This document shows positions 14,326 to 22,243 of a stretch of 53,688 nt of DNA, piece after piece. Location of the stretch: assembly GCA_934177545.1 (NCBI GenBank), contig CAKPPI010000002.1, positions 1 to 53,688 of the forward strand, written 5' to 3'. The notes below the pieces were generated by a model. It ran no database searches. It was not told the DNA's origin and worked only from the letters and a program-made list of their open reading frames with translations. Position 1 is the first letter of the stretch, and every line of letters starts with the position of its first letter. The DNA comes from an uncultured Bacilli bacterium. Its GTDB lineage: Bacteria; Bacillota_I; Bacilli_A; RF39; UBA660. Made by a program: the position numbers and the translations under genes.

Positions 14326-16812
14326 TTATTTACCACAACATTGCTTATATTTTTTACCACTTCCACATGGACAAGGATCATTACGACCTACTTTTTTACT
14401 CTTCTTTGGTTTCTTTACTGAATCTGATTTATCATCATTAGTTTGAACATTTCTTGTAACTGGTTTTCTTTCAACAGTTTTTTGTATTTCTGCTTTTAGT
14501 AAGAATATAGTAACATCATGATCAATCTTTTGTAACATTTGATCAAATAAATCAAATCCTTCAGTACTATATGCTCTTAATGGATCTTCTTGACCATAAC
14601 TACGTAAATAAATACCTTCACGCAAGTGACTCATTACATTAATTTGTTCCATCCAGTAATTATCAATGACTTGTAAAGATAATGCTTTTTCAAATTCACT
14701 AGTTATTTCTACTGGAACATCACTAAGTTTTTCTTCATATTCTTCTTTTGCTTTATTATATAAGAAGTCTATCATATCATCATCTAATAATGAACTAATA
14801 TCATTTTCAGTAATATCTTTATCTAGTAAATTTTCATTAGCAAAAGATACTATTTCTTTCTTATCTTGTTCACTTAAAATACCATCTATAGTATGTGACT
14901 TAACTAAGTCAGTAACATAATTTCTCATACATTCAAGAACTTGTTCATGAACAGATTCACTATCTAGAATTTCATTTCTTCTACCATACATGATTTCACG
15001 TTGAGTATTCATTACATCATCATATTGTAATAATTGTTTTCTAGCATCAAAGTTATTTCCTTCAACTCTTTTTTGAGCAGTTGTAATAGCTTTAGAAAAG
15101 TATTTATTTTGAATAGCTTGATCACCAAATCCAAAACTAGTCATCATTTCTTTAATTTTTTCACTACCAAAGCGAACCATTAAATCATCTTCCATAGATA
15201 CAAAGAACTGTGTAAATCCAGGATCTCCTTGACGACCAGAACGTCCTCTTAACTGATTATCAATACGACGAGATTCATGACGTTCAGTACCAATAACACA
15301 TAATCCACCAAGTGCTCTTATCTCATCTGATAATTTAATATCAGTACCACGACCAGCCATATTAGTAGCGATAGTGACTGATTTATGTTGACCAATTTTA
15401 GAAATAATTTCAGCTTCTCTTGCATGATTCTTAGCATTTAATATTTCATGTGGAATCTTTTCTTTCTTTAATAAAGCACTTATTAATTCACTAGTTTCAA
15501 TAGCAATAGTACCAATTAATACTGGTTGACCCTTAGTATATCTTTCTTTTACTTCATTAATAATAGCTTTATACTTAGCATTTTTAGTAGCAAATACTAA
15601 GTCAGAAGCATCAATTCTTTCAACTGGTTTATTAGTTGGGATGCAAATAACATACATATTATAAATATCACGGAATTCTTCTTCTTCTGTTTTAGCAGTA
15701 CCAGTCATACCAGATAACTTTTTATACATTCTAAATAAGTTTTGGAAAGTAATAGTTGCTAAAGTTTTAGTTTCTTGATTAATACGAACTCCTTCTTTAG
15801 CTTCAATTGCTTGATGAAGTCCATCACTATAAGCACGTCCTTTCATCAAGCGTCCAGTAAATTGGTCTACTATAACAACTTCTCCATCTTGAACAACATA
15901 ATCTACATCTAATTTCATAGAATAGTTTGCTCTTAAAGCTTGATTAATATAATGTACTAAAGTTGCATTTTCTACTTCATAAAGATTCTTAACTCGAAAA
16001 GCTTTTTCTGCTTTTTCACTACCTTCATCAGTTAATGTTACACTCTTAGTAGTTTCATCGTATAGATAATCTACATCATCTTTTAATCCTTTAACAAAAC
16101 TATCAGCATCTTGATAAAGGTTTGCACTAACTAATTGTCCTCCAGAAATAATTAATGGAGTTCTTGCTTCATCTATTAATACTGAATCCACTTCATCAAC
16201 GATAGCAAAGTTTAATGGTCTTTGTACTCTATCTTCTTTTCTAATAACCATATTGTCTCTTAGATAATCAAATCCAATTTCATTATTTGTAGAATATAAA
16301 ATATCACAAGCATAAGCTTCTTGTTTTTCTTTAGGACTTAATTCTCTTGTATTAACTCCTACTGTTAAACCTAAAAATCTATGAATTCCACCCATCCATT
16401 CAGCATCACGAGTAGCTAGATATTCATTAACAGTAATGATATGTACTCCTTTTCCATCTAAAGCATTTAAGTAAGCTGGTAAAACGGATGTTAGTGTTTT
16501 TCCTTCACCAGTTTTCATTTCTGCTATATTACCATAGTGTATTGCTAAAGCACCTAGTATCTGAACATAGAAAGGTTTTTCTCCTATAACACGATAAGCT
16601 GCTTCTCTTGCAGTAGCAAAAGCTTCTACTAAAATATCTTCTAGTGTTTCTCCATTTTCTAAACGTTTCTTAAATTCCTCTGTTTTATTCTTTAACTCTT
16701 CATCCGATAACTTTTGATAGTCTTCATCTAAGGCTACTATTTTATCTGCTAAAGATTCAAATTTTTTTAATTCTTTATATTCATGATCAAATAATCTTGT
16801 AAATAATCCCAT
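14326..16812 (-). CDS. secA: Preprotein translocase ATPase SecA
   Basis: The motor that drives unfolded preproteins through SecYEG. 828 residues with Walker A MKTGEGKT (about 100-107), DEAD-type box VDEVDSVLIDEARTPLI, the helicase C part ATNMAGRGTDI and LRGRSGRQGDPG, and a C-terminal zinc motif CPCGSGKKYKQCC that binds SecB or phospholipid. The length is normal for Bacilli. AGGAGATGATACA precedes the ATG. Here the usual neighbour prfB lies about 12 kb away. Two decayed copies of the last codons of this gene occur downstream, which points to repeated insertion at its 3' end. Confidence 0.98.
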   Translation of the reverse strand: MGLFTRLFDHEYKELKKFESLADKIVALDEDYQKLSDEELKNKTEEFKKRLENGETLEDILVEAFATAREAAYRVIGEKPFYVQILGALAIHYGNIAEMKTGEGKTLTSVLPAYLNALDGKGVHIITVNEYLATRDAEWMGGIHRFLGLTVGVNTRELSPKEKQEAYACDILYSTNNEIGFDYLRDNMVIRKEDRVQRPLNFAIVDEVDSVLIDEARTPLIISGGQLVSANLYQDADSFVKGLKDDVDYLYDETTKSVTLTDEGSEKAEKAFRVKNLYEVENATLVHYINQALRANYSMKLDVDYVVQDGEVVIVDQFTGRLMKGRAYSDGLHQAIEAKEGVRINQETKTLATITFQNLFRMYKKLSGMTGTAKTEEEEFRDIYNMYVICIPTNKPVERIDASDLVFATKNAKYKAIINEVKERYTKGQPVLIGTIAIETSELISALLKKEKIPHEILNAKNHAREAEIISKIGQHKSVTIATNMAGRGTDIKLSDEIRALGGLCVIGTERHESRRIDNQLRGRSGRQGDPGFTQFFVSMEDDLMVRFGSEKIKEMMTSFGFGDQAIQNKYFSKAITTAQKRVEGNNFDARKQLLQYDDVMNTQREIMYGRRNEILDSESVHEQVLECMRNYVTDLVKSHTIDGILSEQDKKEIVSFANENLLDKDITENDISSLLDDDMIDFLYNKAKEEYEEKLSDVPVEITSEFEKALSLQVIDNYWMEQINVMSHLREGIYLRSYGQEDPLRAYSTEGFDLFDQMLQKIDHDVTIFLLKAEIQKTVERKPVTRNVQTNDDKSDSVKKPKKSKKVGRNDPCPCGSGKKYKQCCGK

Positions 16813-16840
16813 TGTATCATCTCCTACTGATTATTGTAAC

Positions 16841-16873
16841 AAAAAAAAGAGACAATAGAAAGCATTTTCTCTT
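16841..16873 (-). terminator. clpC terminator
   Basis: AAGAGA and TCTCTT form a stem on the minus strand, followed by a run of T residues, between clpC and secA. Confidence 0.6.
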
Positions 16874-16889
16874 AATTTTCACTTATTTT

Positions 16890-19184
16890 CTAGATAGAAA
16901 CACAACTTTCACCATGATACCAAGCATCAACTATAACAGGTGTTACAATATCATCAATAACTTTATCCACTTGTCTTGCTCCAAACTTTTCATAGTTAGC
17001 TTTAGAAATTATTTTTTCCACAATATCTGTGGATATTTCTACTTCTATATTCTTTTTCTTAAAAGCATTTATTAACAGGTCTAATTTTAGATTTACTATT
17101 CTTTCAATATCTTCTTTAGTTAAATCTTTGAAATAGTATTTCTTATCTATACGGTTAACAAATTCTACACCTAAAAATTCTTCTATATCTGTATTCTTAC
17201 TATCTACTGTTTCCACAAATCCTATATCTTTTTTATTCGCTCCTAAATTAGTTGTCATAAAGAGAAAAATGTGTTCAAAAGACACTTTTCGTCCTTTAGA
17301 GTCCTTTAAATAACCTTCATCCATTACTTGAAGAAATAGTTTTAATACAGAAGGTGATGCTTTTTCTATCTCATCTAATAGTATTACACAATGAGGGTAT
17401 AGTCTTATTTGATCAAGTATAGTCTCATGATTATCAAAGCCCACATATCCTGGAGGAGCTCCAAGTATTTTACTTACTGAATGTTCTTCTTTATACTCAC
17501 TCATATCTAATCTAATAAAGTGATCTTTTCCATAAAGAAGAGAAGCATATTCTTTTACTAAATAGGTTTTACCTATTCCTGTACTACCAGCTAAAAGAAA
17601 GGTATGTATCTTAGGACTATCTTGAAAACCTAATTGTATTTTTTTAGTTAAATTACATAAATCATGGATTATCTCATCTTGACCTATAATTTTACTTAAT
17701 AATTCTTTTTCTAGGGAAAATAGTTTTGTCTTATTACCTTCTATTATTTCGTATACAGGAATTTTAGTTTTTAAATAAATAACTTCTGCTATCATTTCTT
17801 TAGTTATTTTCCTAGGTTTCTTTTTACCAAGAAGAGAAAACTCAAGTTCATTTTTCTTAGTAATTAAATTTTTTTCACTTTGTTTTAGTTTAGATGCTTT
17901 TTTAAAGTTTTGACTTGTAACTGCTTCTTTTTTTTCTATTACAATTTTTTGCAGTGAATTATTTAATTTCTTTAGTTCTTTATCTTTTTTATCTTCTATA
18001 AGACTAGCTTTAGCACATACTTCATCTAATATATCTATCGCTTTATCTGGTTGATAATATTCATATATATAAGTATTTGATAAATCTACTATCATATCAA
18101 TCATTTCATCTGATATTGATACAGAGTGATAAGCTTCATATAATGGTTTTAATTTCTTTAATATTTCTTTAGTCTTTTCTTTATTAGGCTCTTCTATTAA
18201 TAGTATTTGAAATCTTCTATTTAAGGCTTTATCTTTCTCAATAAATTCTCTATATTCAGATACAGTAGTTGCTCCTATCAAATGTATTTTTCCTCTAGCA
18301 AGGGCTGGTTTTAAGATATTAGATGCATCTATTGCACCTTCTGCTCCACCTGCACCTACTAAAGTATGAATCTCATCTATAAAGATTAGGTACTCATCAT
18401 GTTCTTCTATTTCTTTAAGTATTTTACCTACTCTTTCTTCAAATTCTCCTCGATACTTAGTACCTGCTACTAAAGATGCCATCGAAAGAGATAATATCTC
18501 TTTACCTCTTAAGGCTCTTGGAACATTATTTTCTACTATTTGTCTTGCTAATTCTTCAACTATAGCTGTTTTTCCAACTCCTGCTTCTCCTAATAGTAGT
18601 GGATTATTCTTAGTTCTTCTACAAAGTATTTCTATCATTCTTTTTAGCTCTGTTTCTCTACCTATAACAGGATCTATTTCATTGGACATAATTCTTTTAT
18701 TTAGATTAACGGAAAACTCTTCAATCAGTAATTTCTTATGTCCTGTTATTTTCTTTTCTGTAAAAGAAGTAGAAAACTCTTGATATAGTCTATCTATATC
18801 TATATTCATACCCATTAATAGTCTAATAGCTATACCTTCTCCTTCTTCTAATAGTGATAAGAATAACTCTGTAACTGACACTTCACTTTCTTTATTTTCT
18901 TTACTATTTAACATTGCTGTTTCTAATACTCTTTTTAAAAGGGGGGTATATAAAAACCAGTCATTGGTTGTCTTTCCTATTCCTACTACTCTTATTAATT
19001 CATCTTTAAATTTATCATATGTTAAACCTAATAGTTTTAAATGATTAGTTACTTTTAACTCTTTCATTGATAGTATAGCTAATAGTAAATGTTCACTTCC
19101 TACATATGGATGTTTTAAAGTCCTCATTTCTTTTCTAGCTAATACTAAGGCTTTCTGAGCATCTTCACTAAATTTCGAAAACAT
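16890..19184 (-). CDS. clpC: ATP-dependent Clp protease ATPase, ClpC type
   Basis: An AAA+ unfoldase that would feed ClpP. 764 residues: N-terminal double repeat (about 1-145, with HPYVGSEHLLLAIL), first AAA domain with Walker A GEAGVGKT (199-206) and IFIDEIHTLVGAGGAEGA, a short middle region with a UVR-like QNFKKASKLKQSEK, and a second AAA domain with AGSTGIGKT and VILLDEIEKASPSVL. It lies next to secA as a single gene; ctsR, mcsA and mcsB, its partners in B. subtilis, are absent here. I see no CtsR operator repeat upstream. The second Walker A has Ser-Thr-Gly where Pro-Thr-Gly is usual, a mild change. Confidence 0.93.
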   Translation of the reverse strand: MFSKFSEDAQKALVLARKEMRTLKHPYVGSEHLLLAILSMKELKVTNHLKLLGLTYDKFKDELIRVVGIGKTTNDWFLYTPLLKRVLETAMLNSKENKESEVSVTELFLSLLEEGEGIAIRLLMGMNIDIDRLYQEFSTSFTEKKITGHKKLLIEEFSVNLNKRIMSNEIDPVIGRETELKRMIEILCRRTKNNPLLLGEAGVGKTAIVEELARQIVENNVPRALRGKEILSLSMASLVAGTKYRGEFEERVGKILKEIEEHDEYLIFIDEIHTLVGAGGAEGAIDASNILKPALARGKIHLIGATTVSEYREFIEKDKALNRRFQILLIEEPNKEKTKEILKKLKPLYEAYHSVSISDEMIDMIVDLSNTYIYEYYQPDKAIDILDEVCAKASLIEDKKDKELKKLNNSLQKIVIEKKEAVTSQNFKKASKLKQSEKNLITKKNELEFSLLGKKKPRKITKEMIAEVIYLKTKIPVYEIIEGNKTKLFSLEKELLSKIIGQDEIIHDLCNLTKKIQLGFQDSPKIHTFLLAGSTGIGKTYLVKEYASLLYGKDHFIRLDMSEYKEEHSVSKILGAPPGYVGFDNHETILDQIRLYPHCVILLDEIEKASPSVLKLFLQVMDEGYLKDSKGRKVSFEHIFLFMTTNLGANKKDIGFVETVDSKNTDIEEFLGVEFVNRIDKKYYFKDLTKEDIERIVNLKLDLLINAFKKKNIEVEISTDIVEKIISKANYEKFGARQVDKVIDDIVTPVIVDAWYHGESCVSI

Positions 19185-19208
19185 TTTATTTCCTCCTTGT
19201 ATACTTAT

Positions 19209-19238
19209 ATTTTAACGAGAAGGAATATGGTTAAGCAA
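19209..19238 (-). promoter_or_regulatory. Predicted promoter of clpC
   Basis: TTGCTT (19233-19238) and TAAAAT (19209-19214), 18 bases apart, lie upstream of the AAGGAGG ribosome site of clpC. They resemble a sigma-A promoter. Confidence 0.45.
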
Positions 19239-19263
19239 TTATTTTAAGACCAAAAAAAGTGAC

Positions 19264-19294
19264 AAAAAAACTAGTTCTTAATGTGAACTAGTTT
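19264..19294 (-). terminator. Terminator of the orphan TasA-like gene
   Basis: AAACTAGTTC and GAACTAGTTT form a perfect 10-bp stem with a seven-base loop, followed by TTTTTTG, overlapping the stop codon. Confidence 0.92.
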
Positions 19295-19835
19295 AATCAA
19301 CTTGCTCAGTAGCTTCTACTCTTATTCTACTGTAGAATGATTTTGCCATAACATCGTTTGTAGCATCTAAGTTTAACCATAAACGAAATTCAAAGCTTTG
19401 AGTAGTATTACCTGCTATTGAATAAGAACCTAATTTATTGCTACTAGTTGATAGTTTCCCATTTGATACTGATGTCCCATCTTTCTTTAAATCATATGAT
19501 AAGAAACTATGAGTAAATGTTGCACAATCAGTACAATCACTATCATCATCTAGATAAACATCATATGTTATAGTTCTAGTACCAGTATTTTTTAAGGTAA
19601 AGGTATAAGGTGTATTCTTAAGTCCATCACTATCTTCTTGAGGAGCTACTTTAGTAAGGGCAATAGTTGAGGTTCCTTCAGTATAATTTAGTTGAAGGTT
19701 TTTTGCTATTAAAGTTATGTTTTTATCTCCTCTTAAAGTCATTTTAGCTAGAGCAAAACTTATTCCTACAAAAATAACTATTAATATTAAAAGACTAATA
19801 ATTATAAGTTTCTTGTTACTATCAATTTTTTTCAT
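19293..19835 (-). CDS. TasA/camelysin-like exported protein, orphan copy
   Basis: A 180-residue protein with a short basic start (KKIDSNKK), one hydrophobic helix and the boundary GISFALAKM, comparable to GISFAAF in the TasA-like proteins at 38-39.5 kb. The exported part has the same order: a strand NLQLNYTEGTSTIALTK, a beta core YTFTLKNTGTRTITYDVYL, and an end SFEFRLWLNLDAT...YSRIRVEA that parallels YRLRMWVDQN...YSIKVNVYGA. A CTDC pair may form a disulfide or bind metal. No SipW gene is adjacent, so cleavage would depend on the peptidase gene 17 kb away. Probably a surface or fibre subunit. Confidence 0.78.
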   Translation of the reverse strand: MKKIDSNKKLIIISLLILIVIFVGISFALAKMTLRGDKNITLIAKNLQLNYTEGTSTIALTKVAPQEDSDGLKNTPYTFTLKNTGTRTITYDVYLDDDSDCTDCATFTHSFLSYDLKKDGTSVSNGKLSTSSNKLGSYSIAGNTTQSFEFRLWLNLDATNDVMAKSFYSRIRVEATEQVD

Positions 19836-19926
19836 TATTCATCCCTCACTTTATTATCTATAATATAGTTTATCTCTTATTAAAAAAAAGAAAGGCTTTT
19901 ATGCTATATAAGCATATCATAGAGTT

Positions 19927-19952
19927 AAAAAAAAGAGAAGAATCTCTTTTTT
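19927..19952 (-). terminator. Permease terminator
   Basis: AAAAAGAGA and TCTCTTTTT form a stem on the minus strand with a four-base loop and further T residues, right at the stop of the permease gene. Confidence 0.75.
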
Positions 19953-21537
19953 AAATTAGTACTAATATTGTAAATATTATAAATGCAACTACAACTAGTT
20001 CTAATAATATTTTCCAAATATATTTTAACCAATCTTTATAAGGTACTTTTAAGTAAGCAAGTGTTACCATTAATGGAATACTTGTAGGTGCTACTAATGT
20101 AACAATACCATATAATGCTTGGAAGATAACTGAGATTAATGGATATGTATCTGTAGCAGTTACTACACTTACAAAATAAGGTAAAACGCTATAGAAGGCA
20201 TATGTTGGATCTCCGTTAATTATACTTGAAATAATTACTACTAATCCTGTTGTAAATACATTGAATCCTTTTGTTAGTCCTAATAATGCTTTATATATTA
20301 CTAATTGATAAGGATTATAAGTTGTAAGTACTAATATTAAGTAAATTACAAATACAATAAATGCAGGTAATAATGCTTTTCTTAGTCCTTCACTAAATCC
20401 TACTATCATATCATCCCAAGTTATTTTATATACATATTTAATAACAACTAAGGCTAGTAATAATAAAACTATTACTTCTGTTAATGTCCAGCTACCAAAA
20501 GCAGGAATAGTACTTCCTAATAGTTTACCGAATACTGGGAAACTAGTATTTAATGCTTTAGTAATTCCTGTAAAGAATTTAGCCTTTACTCCAAAGCTAC
20601 CAATTAATACAATAACAGTAAGTAAAGCTACAATACCATCTAAGATGATATAAGCTTTTTTGTTAGACTTCTTAGCAAATAGAATAATATTTATTATTAC
20701 TAATAGTGCTAATAGAGCAACATAAGCTGGAACACTAAATCCTGTAACAGCTGTTTTAACATCTTCAAAAAGATTTACATTGAATGAATTAGTCCAAGTA
20801 ATAAATCCTAAAATAGTAACTAATAATACTAAATCAAGAATAACTACTAATGGCCAATTCTTCTTTTGCTTCTTGTCATGTTTAACCACTTCTGGAATAT
20901 AGCTCTTTTCATCACTTGATGATTTTGTACTCTCTTTCTTTCCAAATTTCAAAACATTAATTAGTAAGATTACTAATCCTAGAACAAGTAAGATTATTCT
21001 AGTCCAGATTTGAGTTGTTGGTTTTACTGATAAGTATTGTTGTAACATTTGAGTTGTATTATATGCAAATGTAGTTCCCATTAATCCAACAGCAACACTA
21101 CCAGCAGTTACAGCAGTAGCAGCTAATTTATTATATCCTAGCATTAATACTAAAGAAATAACAAATGGGAATAACATTAATAGTGCAAGTTGCATTCCAC
21201 AGAATGATGTTAAAACAGCAAATAAAGAAGCAATTATTATAATACAAATATGTTCTTTACCTTTAAACTTCTTAACAATAGCATCTAATACTTTTCTATA
21301 TGCTCCAACTTTTACTAATACTCCATAGAATCCACCAATTGCTAGAATAAATAATGAAGCATAACCAAAATATCCTAATACTGTATTTTGATAAGATACT
21401 AAATCAAATATTCCAACTTGTGATCTACCAATCTCAGAATAACTTGATTGATAAGTAGCAGCTGGTAAAATCCATGTCAAAAGCACAAATACAAATAGTG
21501 TAATTAAACTAACTTTCAATGCATTATGTTTTTTCAT
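19951..21537 (-). CDS. YfcC/DcuC-like permease (PF03606 type)
   Basis: A 528-residue integral membrane protein with about 12-13 helices in two halves. The N-terminal LLTWILPAATYQ and the glycine-rich FILAIGGFYGVLVKVGAYRKVLDAIVKKFKGKEH are typical of the C4-dicarboxylate/YfcC anaerobic carriers; a related re-entrant motif, SSIINGDPTYAFYSVLPYF, lies in the second half. The substrate may be a short-chain acid, amino acid or peptide. It follows the class I amidotransferase-like hydrolase by about 60 bases and may handle the product or substrate of that enzyme. GGAAGGAGAAG precedes the ATG. Confidence 0.8.
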   Translation of the reverse strand: MKKHNALKVSLITLFVFVLLTWILPAATYQSSYSEIGRSQVGIFDLVSYQNTVLGYFGYASLFILAIGGFYGVLVKVGAYRKVLDAIVKKFKGKEHICIIIIASLFAVLTSFCGMQLALLMLFPFVISLVLMLGYNKLAATAVTAGSVAVGLMGTTFAYNTTQMLQQYLSVKPTTQIWTRIILLVLGLVILLINVLKFGKKESTKSSSDEKSYIPEVVKHDKKQKKNWPLVVILDLVLLVTILGFITWTNSFNVNLFEDVKTAVTGFSVPAYVALLALLVIINIILFAKKSNKKAYIILDGIVALLTVIVLIGSFGVKAKFFTGITKALNTSFPVFGKLLGSTIPAFGSWTLTEVIVLLLLALVVIKYVYKITWDDMIVGFSEGLRKALLPAFIVFVIYLILVLTTYNPYQLVIYKALLGLTKGFNVFTTGLVVIISSIINGDPTYAFYSVLPYFVSVVTATDTYPLISVIFQALYGIVTLVAPTSIPLMVTLAYLKVPYKDWLKYIWKILLELVVVAFIIFTILVLI

Positions 21538-21595
21538 AATTTTCTTCTCCTTCCATATATTAATTATACGAATAATAACTTTGTTTTACAAGCAA

Positions 21596-22192
21596 TTAGC
21601 GATTTTTTTTGTGAATTTTTTGTGAAAAACATTTAGTAAAAAAGGTATTAAATATTCTTCTTGATGACTCATCAGTTTCATACAAACTCTCTGGATGCCA
21701 TTGTAATCCTAAGAAGAATGGATGATTTTTCAACTCTATTGCTTCAATACAATTATCTAAACTTCTAGCACTGATATATAAGGATGATAATTTAGGGATA
21801 TAGTCATTATGTCTAGAGTTAACAAATATTTCTTGTTTTTGTACTATATCATAAAGAAAACTATTTCTTTTAATAGATACTAAGTGTTCACTACCATTGT
21901 GATTCAATATCTTTTTAGTAATATCTTTCTCTTCACCTAGTAGAAAAGCTGACATCTCTTGCATTCCAAGACATACTCCTAGTATTGGTATATTATTTTC
22001 TTTAGCATATTTTATTAATTTAATATCTTCACTATACCAACCATCTCCTCCCGGTAAATAAAATCCATCATATTTAGAATAATCTGTTTCATTCTTAGGA
22101 CTAAATATTTCATAATTAATATTTTCTTTTTCAAAGGGAATAAGTTTAAACTCATCAGTTCGATAAACAATTCCAATTAATATATCTTTCAT
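21596..22192 (-). CDS. Class I glutamine amidotransferase-like hydrolase (peptidase C26 type)
   Basis: 198 residues with the nucleophile elbow GVCLGMQ (Cys74) and the catalytic His-x-Glu in GLQWHPESLYE, plus PGGDGWYSED near residue 48. This is the layout of gamma-glutamyl-gamma-aminobutyrate hydrolase/PuuD relatives, which cut gamma-glutamyl amide bonds, but it is about 50 residues shorter than PuuD. I place the start at ATG 22192 after GAGGTG; a GTG six bases earlier is less likely. Next to a YfcC-like permease gene, suggesting uptake and hydrolysis of a gamma-glutamyl compound. The function is inferred. Confidence 0.83.
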   Translation of the reverse strand: MKDILIGIVYRTDEFKLIPFEKENINYEIFSPKNETDYSKYDGFYLPGGDGWYSEDIKLIKYAKENNIPILGVCLGMQEMSAFLLGEEKDITKKILNHNGSEHLVSIKRNSFLYDIVQKQEIFVNSRHNDYIPKLSSLYISARSLDNCIEAIELKNHPFFLGLQWHPESLYETDESSRRIFNTFFTKCFSQKIHKKNR

Positions 22193-22218
22193 ATACACCT
22201 CACTATTATATAGTATAA

Positions 22219-22243
22219 AAAAAGAAGGAAATTAATTCCTCCT
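22219..22243 (-). terminator. lysS terminator
   Basis: AGGAGGAA and TTCCTTCT form a stem with one mismatch on the minus strand, followed by seven T residues; it begins within the lysS stop codon. Confidence 0.8.

Noticed and set aside
16890..19184. DnaA-box-like TGTGGATA and TTATCCAC sequences in clpC
   Set aside because: Isolated matches within a coding gene, with no cluster and no AT-rich unwinding element or dnaA/dnaN genes; no origin here.
19185..19260. CtsR operator before clpC
   Set aside because: No tandem GGTCAAA-type heptamers are present; control by CtsR is not supported.
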